From the NCBI RefSeq assembly GCF_031679605.1, contig NZ_CP117522.1, forward strand, positions 4,526,001-4,590,000: DNA of 64,000 bases, in the 5' to 3' direction. Below the pieces are notes generated by a model. It worked only from the letters and a program-made list of their open reading frames with translations. It made no database searches and was not told the DNA's origin. The position numbers were made by a program, and so were the translations under genes. The DNA comes from Streptomyces luomodiensis (GTDB lineage: Bacteria > Actinomycetota > Actinomycetes > Streptomycetales > Streptomycetaceae). This document shows positions 43,806-51,452 of the stretch, in pieces (position 1 is the stretch's first letter; each line of letters opens with the position of its first letter).

Positions 43806-44560
43806 CGGGACGCCCCTTCCGGCCGGGCCCCGGCGACGGCCGGTGCCGAGGAGGGGTCTTCCGACGGACGGCCTGCCGAGGAGAGGTCTGGGGCGAGGTC
43901 TCCCGATGAGCGGTCGAACGGGGCGTCCGAACGGCCGTCCCAGGCGGTGCCGCGCACCGACGCGACGAAGGCGGAGACCCGTTCGGCGCCCCAGAAGCCC
44001 TCCCGGCCGTTGACGAAGTACGGCACCCCGAAGGCGTCGTCGTGGTACGCGGCGGCCAGGCACTCCACGCCCTTGGCGCGCAGCCGGTCGTCGTCCACCG
44101 AGTCCGCGATCCCCGGGTCGAGGCCCAGCTCGTCGGCGATCAGGGTGATGGTGCCGCGCTCGGCGAGGTCCAGGCCCCGGTGCCAGCGGGCCCGGTAGGC
44201 GGCGGCGACGAACTCCCGGCCCCGGCCCGCCTCCTCGGCGGCGAGGTACGCCAGGTGGGAGACCTCCCAGTGCGGCGCCCGGTCCACCGGCCAGGTGACC
44301 TGCCAGCCGCGGGCGTGCGCCCAGCGGCGGGCGTCGCGCAGGATGTAGAAGTTCTTGGCCCGCGACATCGGCACCACGGGCAGGGTGACGCCCTGGTCGG
44401 CCAGCAGCTTCTCGGACACGGCGTCCGGCTCCCAGTACGGGATCCACTCGATCGCGTCGAGGACGTCGGGATAGCGCTCGCTCAGGTCACGGTACGCGAA
44501 CCACGAATACGGGCTGCGCAACGAGAAATACCAGCGAGGATGTTTCTTCTTACGGCTCAC
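43802..44560 (-). CDS. DsbA/2-hydroxychromene-2-carboxylate isomerase-fold protein
   Basis: Thioredoxin-fold protein of 252 residues. The first strand reads WYFSLRSPYSWFAYRDL (about 10-26), where the Ser/Pro of SPYS sits at the site of the CxxC in DsbA, as in HCCA isomerases and kappa-class GST. The motif FGVPYFVNGREGFWGAERVSAFV (about 188-210) is the family C-terminal signature. The last ~40 residues are a Ser/Asp/Pro-rich tail. Such enzymes isomerise double bonds through a thiol adduct, so a cis/trans isomerase for the polyene chain, or redox maintenance, are options. It overlaps both flanking genes by 4 nt. Confidence 0.85.
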   Translation of the reverse strand: MSRKKKHPRWYFSLRSPYSWFAYRDLSERYPDVLDAIEWIPYWEPDAVSEKLLADQGVTLPVVPMSRAKNFYILRDARRWAHARGWQVTWPVDRAPHWEVSHLAYLAAEEAGRGREFVAAAYRARWHRGLDLAERGTITLIADELGLDPGIADSVDDDRLRAKGVECLAAAYHDDAFGVPYFVNGREGFWGAERVSAFVASVRGTAWDGRSDAPFDRSSGDLAPDLSSAGRPSEDPSSAPAVAGARPEGASR

Positions 44561-45318
44561 AGCACGATTCCCCCGTCGATCTGGAAAACGGATCCGGTGA
44601 TGTAGCCGGCGCGGTTCCCGGCCAGGAAGCCGACCAGTTCGGCGACTTCCTCCGGGGTGCCCATGCGGCCCAGGGCCACGGTGGCGAGCGCCGCGCCGCG
44701 CGCCTTCTCGCTCACGGCCGCGACCATGTCGGTGTCGATGAACCCGGGCGCGACGACGTTGACCCGCACGCCATAGCGGCCGATCTCCTTGGCCAGGGAC
44801 CGGGAGAACCCGATGATCCCGGCCTTGGAGGCGGCGTAGTTGGTCTGGGTGGCGTTGCCGTGCACCCCGGCCACCGAGGAGATGTTGACGATGCTGCCGG
44901 AGCGGCGCTTCATCATGGAGAAGCCGACCGAGCGGCAGACGTGGAAGACCCCGTCGAGATTGGTGGCGACCACCGAGCCCCAGTCCTCGTCGCTCATCAT
45001 CACCATCGCCTTGTCGCGGGTGATGCCGGCCGAGGTGACGGCGACCTCCACGGGGCCCAGCTCCTGCTCGGTGCGGGCCACCCAGGCGCGTACGGGCGCG
45101 GCCTGCGAGACGTCCACGCGCTCGGCGAGCACCCTGGCGCCCAGTGCCTCCGCCTCCTTGGCGAGGAGTTCGGCGGCCTCGGGGCGGGAGTGGTAGCAGA
45201 AGCTCACGTCGTAGCCGTCCTCGGCGAGCCGCAGCACCGTGGCCCGGCCGATGCCGCGTGAGCCGCCGCTGATCAGCGCGACGGGACGGCCTTCGGGCCG
45301 ATGCGGATCCTGTGTCAT
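44557..45318 (-). CDS. 3-oxoacyl-ACP reductase (FabG-type ketoreductase)
   Basis: Short-chain dehydrogenase of 253 residues. The NADPH motif is ALISGGSRGIGRATVLRLAE (about 13-32). The catalytic set is NISSVAGVHGNATQTNYAASKAGII (Ser, Tyr, Lys, about 144-168). The FabG-like end is YITGSVFQIDGGIVL. It should reduce each beta-keto group made by the ketosynthase pair. The ATG at 45318 overlaps the dehydratase stop by 4 nt. No enoyl reductase is present in the operon, which predicts that double bonds are kept and the chain is a polyene. Confidence 0.95.
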   Translation of the reverse strand: MTQDPHRPEGRPVALISGGSRGIGRATVLRLAEDGYDVSFCYHSRPEAAELLAKEAEALGARVLAERVDVSQAAPVRAWVARTEQELGPVEVAVTSAGITRDKAMVMMSDEDWGSVVATNLDGVFHVCRSVGFSMMKRRSGSIVNISSVAGVHGNATQTNYAASKAGIIGFSRSLAKEIGRYGVRVNVVAPGFIDTDMVAAVSEKARGAALATVALGRMGTPEEVAELVGFLAGNRAGYITGSVFQIDGGIVL

Positions 45319-46427
45319 GAAGTCGCCTCCTTGAGCGCGCCGGCCGGGCGGAAGGCCATCACCATGCGCGCCACGGACATCACCGGACGGGAGCCGCAGC
45401 GGCTCTCGCCCTCGAAGATCACCGAGTCGCCGAGCGAACGCGCGATGCGGACCCGGTGCTCGATCAGCTCCCCGGGCCGGACCGGGCTGTGGAACGCGGC
45501 GTCGGCCACGGAGCCGAAGAGCATCACCTGACCGCGGCTCTCCGGGGAGTCCGCCGAGGCCAGCAGCCCCGCCGTCTGCCCCCAGGACTCGATCACCAGG
45601 GACGGGGGGTAGGCGAGCCCGGCCCCCGGTGTGAGCCCGGCGTACCAGGGCTCGTTGAGCGTGACGGCCTTGACCGCGGTGACCCGCTCCCCGGGCACCA
45701 GCTCCACCACCCGGTCCACCAGCAGCATCGGATAGCGGTGCGGCAGCAGATCGGCGACGGCGGGTGCGGACGCGGCGGTCGCCGCGGACGCTACGGACGC
45801 CGCTTCGGGTGCGGCCGCCGCGGACGCCGGCTCGGGCGCGGCCGCCGCTTCGGGGCCGGCCGCCGGCTCGGGCGGCTGCCCGGCGGGCCGGTAGCGCAGC
45901 CGTACGGAGGCGGCCTCACCGCGTGCGGTCGAGGCCGACGCCGAGCAGCGCCAGCCGTCGCCCCGGCGCCGCCAGGTGAGGCGGAGGTCGATGACGTCGC
46001 CCGGGTAGACCGCACCGCTGAACCGTGCCGAGTCCACGGCCGCGAGCGCGACCGGCTCCGGCGCGGTGGACAGCGCGGCGCGGTGGGCGCACTCCACGAC
46101 GCAGACCCCGGGGAAGATCGGGAAGTCGGGGTAGTGCCCCGCGAAGACCGGCTCCGAGGCGTCGACCGCGACCCGGGCGGCGGCCCGTCCGTCGGCGAGC
46201 GCGCTGGTGACCGTCACCCCCGCCGCCACGGGGCTCACTCCGGCGGCCCCGTCGGCGACCGCCGCCACCGCCGGGCTCACTTCGCGGGGAGCGGCGCCGC
46301 CGCCCAGGGCGACTCCGCCGCCCGAAGCAGCATCCCCGCCCTCAGGCACGGCCGCGTTCGCCACGTTCGCCACGTCCACCGCGTTGGCCACGTCCACCGC
46401 GCCCACCGCACCCACCGGCCCGTTCAC
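45315..46427 (-). CDS. Fused double-hotdog 3-hydroxyacyl-ACP dehydratase (FabZ/FabA-like)
   Basis: Protein of 370 residues from the GTG at 46427 (GTGA overlap). After an Ala/Gly/Val-rich N-terminus (about 1-75) comes hotdog 1 with FAGHYPDFPIFPGVCVVECAH, which keeps the catalytic His (GHYP) and Glu. A linker of about 50 residues rich in Ala/Pro/Glu follows. Hotdog 2 reads LLPHRYPMLLVDRVVELVPG and EPWYAGLTPGAGLAYPPSLVIESWGQ; here the His of GHFP is Leu but the Glu remains. One active site per fused pair is therefore likely. It should dehydrate the growing polyketide. Confidence 0.88.
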   Translation of the reverse strand: MNGPVGAVGAVDVANAVDVANVANAAVPEGGDAASGGGVALGGGAAPREVSPAVAAVADGAAGVSPVAAGVTVTSALADGRAAARVAVDASEPVFAGHYPDFPIFPGVCVVECAHRAALSTAPEPVALAAVDSARFSGAVYPGDVIDLRLTWRRRGDGWRCSASASTARGEAASVRLRYRPAGQPPEPAAGPEAAAAPEPASAAAAPEAASVASAATAASAPAVADLLPHRYPMLLVDRVVELVPGERVTAVKAVTLNEPWYAGLTPGAGLAYPPSLVIESWGQTAGLLASADSPESRGQVMLFGSVADAAFHSPVRPGELIEHRVRIARSLGDSVIFEGESRCGSRPVMSVARMVMAFRPAGALKEATS

Positions 46428-47554
46428 GGTGCCACCAGCCTCAGGACCGCGCAGGCCAGGGAGCCGTCGCGGTCGGCCGAGGTGATGACGGCGAGACGGC
46501 CCGCCGCCTCGTCGGACAGTGCGGCCGTCGCCAGCAGGAAGGCGATCTGGAAGGTGGCCGAGGCCGCCGAGACATCGCCGAGCCGGCCCACTCCGGGCAC
46601 CCGCTCCACCGCCTCCGCGCCGAACAGCGCGGTCAGCGCCTGTCGTTCGCACGCGCCCAGGCGGCCGGGCGCGTCGCTGGGGCTGGCCGCCCACACGTCG
46701 TGCGGCCGGGCGCCCGCGGCCTCCAGGGCGGAGGCGACACACGCCTCCAGCACCGGCCGCACCCGGTCTCCGGTGGCGACGCGCGTGCGGACCGCGAGGA
46801 TCTCGGCGAGCGCCGGGCGGGCGGGGCTGAGCGTGTCCGGCCGCTGGACCAGCAGCGCCGCCGCGCCCTCGCCCAGCGCCACCTCCGCGTCGTACCCGGC
46901 GTCGCCGGCTTCGGCGGCCCGGCTGTGGCGCTCGAGCCAGTAGCGGGCCCGGGAGAACTCCTCGGCGGCGGTGCACAGCACCGACCCCGCCCGTCCCGAG
47001 GTCAGCAGCCGGGTGGAGTAGTGGAGCGCCGCGAGTCCGGCGGTGCGGCCCTGGGCGAGCGTGGTGTTGGGGCCCCGGATGCCGTACCAGATGGAGCACT
47101 GTCCGGCCGCGCAGTTCATCACCGCGTTGGGCATCACGGCCGGGTCGACGTCGAACGGCGCCTCACCCAGGAGTGAGGTGCGGGTGAAGTCCATCATGGA
47201 CTCGGCGCTGCCGGTCGTGGTGCCGAGCACCAGCGCGGCCCGCTCCCCGGTCTCCCGTTCCCGGTCGGCCTCCGGCTGGTCCAGCAGGCCGCCGACCACG
47301 CTGACCGCGAGACCGGTCACCCGGTCCATCGAGCGGGTGCCCTTCTTGCCCAGCACCTGCCGGGTCTCGAAGCCGGGCACCAGATGGGCCGGGCCCTCGG
47401 GCACGCCCCAGCGGGCGGTGTCCACCGGGGCGGCGGTGGACCGGCCCGAGCGGAGCCCGTCCACGAGCGCCTGGGCGCCCAGGCCGTACGGGGAGACCGC
47501 CGACCACGCCGAGATCACCGGCCGGGTGGCGGCGGGGGCCGCCGCGGCGGTCAT
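46424..47554 (-). CDS. Ketosynthase-like protein without active-site Cys (chain-length-factor type), KS-D
   Basis: Thiolase-fold protein of 376 residues. The segment corresponding to the nucleophile elbow reads NTTLAQGRTAGLAALHYS, with Arg where the catalytic Cys belongs. The first His motif (HGTGT in active enzymes) reads SPSDAPG, and the second (GH) reads RLGDVSAASATFQ. All three catalytic residues are lost, as in chain-length factors. It should pair with one of the active ketosynthases encoded upstream. The ATG at 47554 overlaps the previous stop by 4 nt. Confidence 0.88.
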   Translation of the reverse strand: MTAAAAPAATRPVISAWSAVSPYGLGAQALVDGLRSGRSTAAPVDTARWGVPEGPAHLVPGFETRQVLGKKGTRSMDRVTGLAVSVVGGLLDQPEADRERETGERAALVLGTTTGSAESMMDFTRTSLLGEAPFDVDPAVMPNAVMNCAAGQCSIWYGIRGPNTTLAQGRTAGLAALHYSTRLLTSGRAGSVLCTAAEEFSRARYWLERHSRAAEAGDAGYDAEVALGEGAAALLVQRPDTLSPARPALAEILAVRTRVATGDRVRPVLEACVASALEAAGARPHDVWAASPSDAPGRLGACERQALTALFGAEAVERVPGVGRLGDVSAASATFQIAFLLATAALSDEAAGRLAVITSADRDGSLACAVLRLVAP

Positions 47555-48564
47555 GACCGGACCCCCTTCGGGCTGCTGAGGGCCTCGATGGTCGCCTCGT
47601 CGAGGGTGGCCATGGACCACTGGTTGGGGGCGTGCTCGGTGAGGTAGCCGTGGGTGATGGTGCCGGTGGCGGTGTGCACCAGCGCGCCGTCGCGGATCAC
47701 GTAGCAGTCCATCCGCGCCGTGTAGAGCAGGCTCTTGAAGATGTCCTCGATGGTGTAGACGGTGTAGAGCTCCTCCTCCATCACCGTCTCGTCGAGCAGC
47801 CGGATACGGGACTGGGTGACGACGGGGATCCAGCCGCGGCCGTCCAGCACCTCCTTGATGGCCAGGCCCCGGTCGGCGAGGAAGAGGTCCTCGGCCTCCT
47901 CCATCACGCGCAGGAAGCCGGACATCTGCACCCGCTCGTTGAAGTGGCAGTAGAAGTACGGCATCCGCCAGCGCCAGCCGAACGCGTTGTCCTCGCCGAT
48001 CAGCTGGGCCAGGACCGGGTCCGCGGTGCCGGTGACGCCGCGGCCCTCGGCGAAGCCGCCGTACGGGCGCGGGGTCACGGCCAGTTCGCGGCGTTCGCCG
48101 GTGCCCAGCCGCTCGACGGCGAACCGGGCGAGCCCGGCCGGGTACTCCTCGGACGCCGTGATGTGACCGTCGATCCGCAGCACCACGCCCACCGTGGACC
48201 CGGCGCATTTGACCCGCTGGCCGTCGCGCTGGACGAAAAGCGCCACCTGGAAGGTGAGTTCACCGGCGTCGGCCTTGGTGGCGGGGGTCACCTCCGCCTC
48301 GACCTCGTCGTCCACCGCGAGCAGCGCGCCGAGCCGCGAGCGCAGGTCGACGACCTCGAAGCCGAGGCCGTAGCGCTGGTAGAGCTCGCCGACCGGGAGC
48401 CCGGCCACCCGGAAGTGGTTCAGCACGGCCGCCTCGGCGACGTAGTTGATGTGCTTGAAGCCGATCGCGTAGCTGATGTTGTTGCCTTCGAACACCGGGC
48501 GCAGCCGCACGGTGGTCGCAGCGTCCAGCAGGGCCGACACGGCCGGGTCTGGCACCGGTCCCAT
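47551..48564 (-). CDS. Double-hotdog thioesterase-like protein
   Basis: Protein of 337 residues from the ATG at 48564, which follows AAGGAG. Two hotdog-like halves can be traced: ISYAIGFKHINYVAEAAVLNHFRVAGLP (about 29-56) and FYCHFNERVQMSGFLRVMEEAEDLFLADRG (about 207-236). The latter resembles 4-hydroxybenzoyl-CoA/acyl-ACP thioesterases. It could release the chain from ACP, act as a second dehydratase, or be a non-catalytic partner. Exact family not named with certainty. It starts the second coupled block of the operon after a 40-bp gap. Confidence 0.75.
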   Translation of the reverse strand: MGPVPDPAVSALLDAATTVRLRPVFEGNNISYAIGFKHINYVAEAAVLNHFRVAGLPVGELYQRYGLGFEVVDLRSRLGALLAVDDEVEAEVTPATKADAGELTFQVALFVQRDGQRVKCAGSTVGVVLRIDGHITASEEYPAGLARFAVERLGTGERRELAVTPRPYGGFAEGRGVTGTADPVLAQLIGEDNAFGWRWRMPYFYCHFNERVQMSGFLRVMEEAEDLFLADRGLAIKEVLDGRGWIPVVTQSRIRLLDETVMEEELYTVYTIEDIFKSLLYTARMDCYVIRDGALVHTATGTITHGYLTEHAPNQWSMATLDEATIEALSSPKGVRS

Positions 48565-48604
48565 CGCAGTCTCCTTCGTTCAGGGGTCGTTTCCGTCGCC
48601 GGGT

Positions 48605-49357
48605 TCAGGTGCCGGCCACCGGGCTGAGGTCGCAGCGGTCGAGGAAGTCGTGCAGGACGCCGGTGAACCATGCGGGCCGCTCCAGCATCGGGAAGTGGCC
48701 GCCGCCGGGCAGGACGCGCACCCGGCCGCGGGGCAGTTCGGCGGCGAGCGTGCGGGCCTGGGCGACATCGGCGGTGGCGTCCTGGTCTCCGCCGATCACC
48801 AGGCACGGGGTGTCGATCGCGGCCACGCGGATCAGCGGGGTGCCGAGGTAGGCGTCCAGGAAGCGCAGCCAGCCGTACGGGCCGACCCATTCGCACAGCC
48901 GCCGGGCGATGTCGGCCCGCAGCTCCGGCTGGATCGGGCGGTCGCCGGACTGCAGCCGGATGCCCTCCGACATGGTCTGCGGAAAGCTGTCCAGCAGGGG
49001 CGCCATCATGCCCCACTCGAAGTCGTCCGCGGCCCGCCGGTAGAAGGGGTTCACCAGCACCACACCGGGCACGTCGAGGGGGTTCCCGGCCAGCGCCCGG
49101 CGGGCGAGCAGCTCCAGCAGCAGCACCGAGCTGAAGGAGTGCGCGACCACCAGGTCCGCGCCGCCGCCCGGAGTGGCCGCCAGGACCTCCTCGACCAGCC
49201 GGGCCGAGTCCCGCTCATGGCGCCATTCCGCGATCCCCATGCCGGTCCACGGCAGGTCGGGAGCGTGGATCCGCACATCGGGACGCCAATGGGCGGCCAG
49301 CCCGGTCCAGATGCCGCTGCTGTTGCCGAGCCCGTGCAGCAGGACGATCCGCTTCAC
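48605..49357 (-). CDS. Alpha/beta hydrolase of the polyketide operon
   Basis: Protein of 250 residues. Oxyanion loop IVLLHGLGNSSGIW (about 4-17), nucleophile Ser in VVAHSFSSVLLLEL (about 89-102, where the usual GxSxG is H-S-F-S-S), acid in VIGGDQDATAD and His in LPGGGHFPMLERP. It may hydrolyse the thioester or transfer the chain to an amine. Since no condensation domain is present, an acyltransferase role is worth considering. The GTG at 49357 overlaps the KS-C stop by 4 nt. Confidence 0.87.
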   Translation of the reverse strand: MKRIVLLHGLGNSSGIWTGLAAHWRPDVRIHAPDLPWTGMGIAEWRHERDSARLVEEVLAATPGGGADLVVAHSFSSVLLLELLARRALAGNPLDVPGVVLVNPFYRRAADDFEWGMMAPLLDSFPQTMSEGIRLQSGDRPIQPELRADIARRLCEWVGPYGWLRFLDAYLGTPLIRVAAIDTPCLVIGGDQDATADVAQARTLAAELPRGRVRVLPGGGHFPMLERPAWFTGVLHDFLDRCDLSPVAGT

Positions 49358-50328
49358 GCCGCACGCTCCACCGGGATCCAGACCGTGCCGCTCGCTTCCC
49401 CGCCGGCGCCGCCGAGCAGCGCGTAGACCGGTTCAGTACGGCCGGAGTCGGCCCAGGCGACGGCGGTCGCGCAGTGCAGCAGCCCCAGCGCGCCCGAGCA
49501 GTCGCCCCAGCCGGAGAGGTCGGCCGTCTCGCCCCCGGGCGGGACGGCGGACGGGTCCGGGCCGAGCCACAGCCCGGCGGCCGCCTCCCGGGCCGGGCCC
49601 GGGACGGCGTCGGCCAGGGCGGCGACGCAGTCGGGCAGCTTCTCGGTACGGAACGAGGGGCCGAGCAGCACCCGGGGCGCGGCGGCGCCCGCCGCGTCCG
49701 TCCGGCTGACCACCACGGCCGCCCCGCCGTCGACCATCCGCGCGCCGGTGAGCCGCCGGGTGACGTCGTTGTCCGGCTCCACGCCGGCCACCACCATGTG
49801 GTCGGCCCGGCCCGAACGCAGCGTCAGGCGGGCCCAGCGCAGCGCGTCGAGGCCCGAGGTGACGCCGTTGCACACGGTGAGGTTCGGTCCGCGCAGCCCG
49901 AAGCGGATCGCGATCTCGGAGGCGATGATGTTGCTGGACGCGTTGGGCGTGTCCATCGGGCTCAGGGCGCCGGTGTTCTCCTCGGCGATGGTCGCCACCG
50001 CCCGGCAGACCGTATCGGCGTTGCCCAGGTTGGAGCTGACCACCACCCCCACCCGGTCACCGGGGACGAGCAGCCCCCGCGGGCCGAGGAGTCCGGCGTC
50101 GGTCAGCGCGGCCGCGGCCATGCACAGCCCCAGCTGAGTGGCGCGGTCCTTGAACCGCAGCCCCTTCTTGCCGATGAGGGCGGCCGGATCCACCGGGTCC
50201 GCACCGGCCACCGGGCCGTGCCGCAGCCCGCCGGGCTCGTTCAGTCCGGGCAGGACGACCCCGACGCCCGTGACCGCCGCGGCCGCTGATGTCGTCGCTG
50301 TCGTCGTCACTGTCGTGGTCGCTGTCAT
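49354..50328 (-). CDS. Short degenerate ketosynthase-like protein (chain-length-factor type), KS-C
   Basis: Thiolase-fold protein of 324 residues, about 90 shorter than normal ketosynthases. The nucleophile segment reads LTVCNGVTSGLDALRWA; aligned with TACSAG of KS-A, the Cys position is Val. The HGTGT motif is missing and the second His motif reads GWGDCSGALGLLHC (GH to GD). It therefore looks non-catalytic and CLF-like. Its N-terminus is a Thr/Ala repeat (MTATTTVTTTATTSAAAA). It overlaps both flanking genes by 4 nt. Confidence 0.85.
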   Translation of the reverse strand: MTATTTVTTTATTSAAAAVTGVGVVLPGLNEPGGLRHGPVAGADPVDPAALIGKKGLRFKDRATQLGLCMAAAALTDAGLLGPRGLLVPGDRVGVVVSSNLGNADTVCRAVATIAEENTGALSPMDTPNASSNIIASEIAIRFGLRGPNLTVCNGVTSGLDALRWARLTLRSGRADHMVVAGVEPDNDVTRRLTGARMVDGGAAVVVSRTDAAGAAAPRVLLGPSFRTEKLPDCVAALADAVPGPAREAAAGLWLGPDPSAVPPGGETADLSGWGDCSGALGLLHCATAVAWADSGRTEPVYALLGGAGGEASGTVWIPVERAA

Positions 50329-51452
50329 GCCGCACCCGCCACGATCGCGACGGCGTTGACGCCGCCGAAGCCGAAGCCGTTGACCTGGGCCACCCGGACC
50401 GGTGCGGTGAGCGGACGGTCACTGACCAGCCGCAGCCCCTCGCCCTCGGGCAGCGGCTCGGTGAGGTTGGCGATCGGCGGTATCCGGCCGCTCTCGACCG
50501 ACCGGAGCGCCACGATCAGGCTCATCAGCCCGGCGGAGCCGGAGGTGTGCCCGGTCAGTGCCTTGATCCCGGTGAAGGCGGGGGAGGCGCCCTTGAACAC
50601 CTCGGCCACCACCTCCGCCTCGGTGCGGTCGTTGAGCGGCGTGCCGGTGGCGTGCAGCACCACCAGGTCGATGTCCTCGGGGCGGCTGCCCGCCGCCCGC
50701 TGGGCCATCTCGATGGAGGCCCGCACCCCGTCCGCGTCGGGCGCGGTCTGGTGGTAGGCGTCGCAGTTGACCGCGACCGAGCGCAGCCAGCCGCGGACCG
50801 GACGCCCGGCCGCCGGCTCGCGGCGCAGCACGATCGCGGCGGCGCCCTCGCCGAGGATGGTCCCCTGCCGGTCCCGGTCGAAGGGGCGCACCTGCGGCGG
50901 CGGGTCGAACTGCACCCGGTCGGCGAGGCCGAACATGGACTCGGTCACCGTGTCGCAGCCGGCCACGATCACCGTGTCGGTCTCACCCTGTTCCAGCAGG
51001 TCCCAGCCGAGCGCCAGCGCGTAGAGCGAGGCGGAGCAGGCGCCGGCGAAGGTGTGGGTGTCGTACGCGCCGAAGCGGCGGCGCAGCGCGGGCCCGAAGT
51101 CGAGGCCGTCCGCGGTGAAGGGGACGCCGTCGCGCCACCACAGCTCCAGCGAGCGCAGCTCCCGCAGCCCGGTGCCGACCAGCACCGGGACCCCGCCGAG
51201 GTCGTCGGGGAGCCCGGCGTCCGCGGCGGCCTGGCGCACCGCCTCCATCAGGAAGCGGGTGGCGCGGCCGGGTTCGTCACCGTCGCCGGTGCGGTCGTCG
51301 ATCTCGAAGAGCTGCCGTGCGGTGAACCGCCGCTCGTCGAAGCCGCGCAGCGGCCCGATGCCGCTGCGGCCCTCGCACAGGGACGCGAAGATCTCGTCGG
51401 GGTCGTCGCCGATGCTGGCGACCGCGCCGATACCGGTGATCGGGAAGCTCAT
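50325..51452 (-). CDS. Beta-ketoacyl-ACP synthase with complete catalytic triad, KS-B
   Basis: FabF-like enzyme of 375 residues. Catalytic Cys in FAGACSASLYALALG (about 164-178), first His in LHATGTPLNDRTE (about 272-284) and second His in ALTGHTSGSAGLMS (about 305-318), so the C-H-H set is intact. It opens MSFPITGIGAVASIG. The relatively short length and the sequence distance from KS-A suggest a separate role, such as initiation or a different chain window. The start overlaps the KS-A stop by 4 nt. Confidence 0.92.
   Translation of the reverse strand: MSFPITGIGAVASIGDDPDEIFASLCEGRSGIGPLRGFDERRFTARQLFEIDDRTGDGDEPGRATRFLMEAVRQAAADAGLPDDLGGVPVLVGTGLRELRSLELWWRDGVPFTADGLDFGPALRRRFGAYDTHTFAGACSASLYALALGWDLLEQGETDTVIVAGCDTVTESMFGLADRVQFDPPPQVRPFDRDRQGTILGEGAAAIVLRREPAAGRPVRGWLRSVAVNCDAYHQTAPDADGVRASIEMAQRAAGSRPEDIDLVVLHATGTPLNDRTEAEVVAEVFKGASPAFTGIKALTGHTSGSAGLMSLIVALRSVESGRIPPIANLTEPLPEGEGLRLVSDRPLTAPVRVAQVNGFGFGGVNAVAIVAGAA

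Noticed and set aside
41091..44198. 1035-codon plus-strand frame opposite the NRPS gene
   Set aside because: The longest frame in the window, but it is antisense to clear adenylation motifs A3-A10 and has typical shadow composition.
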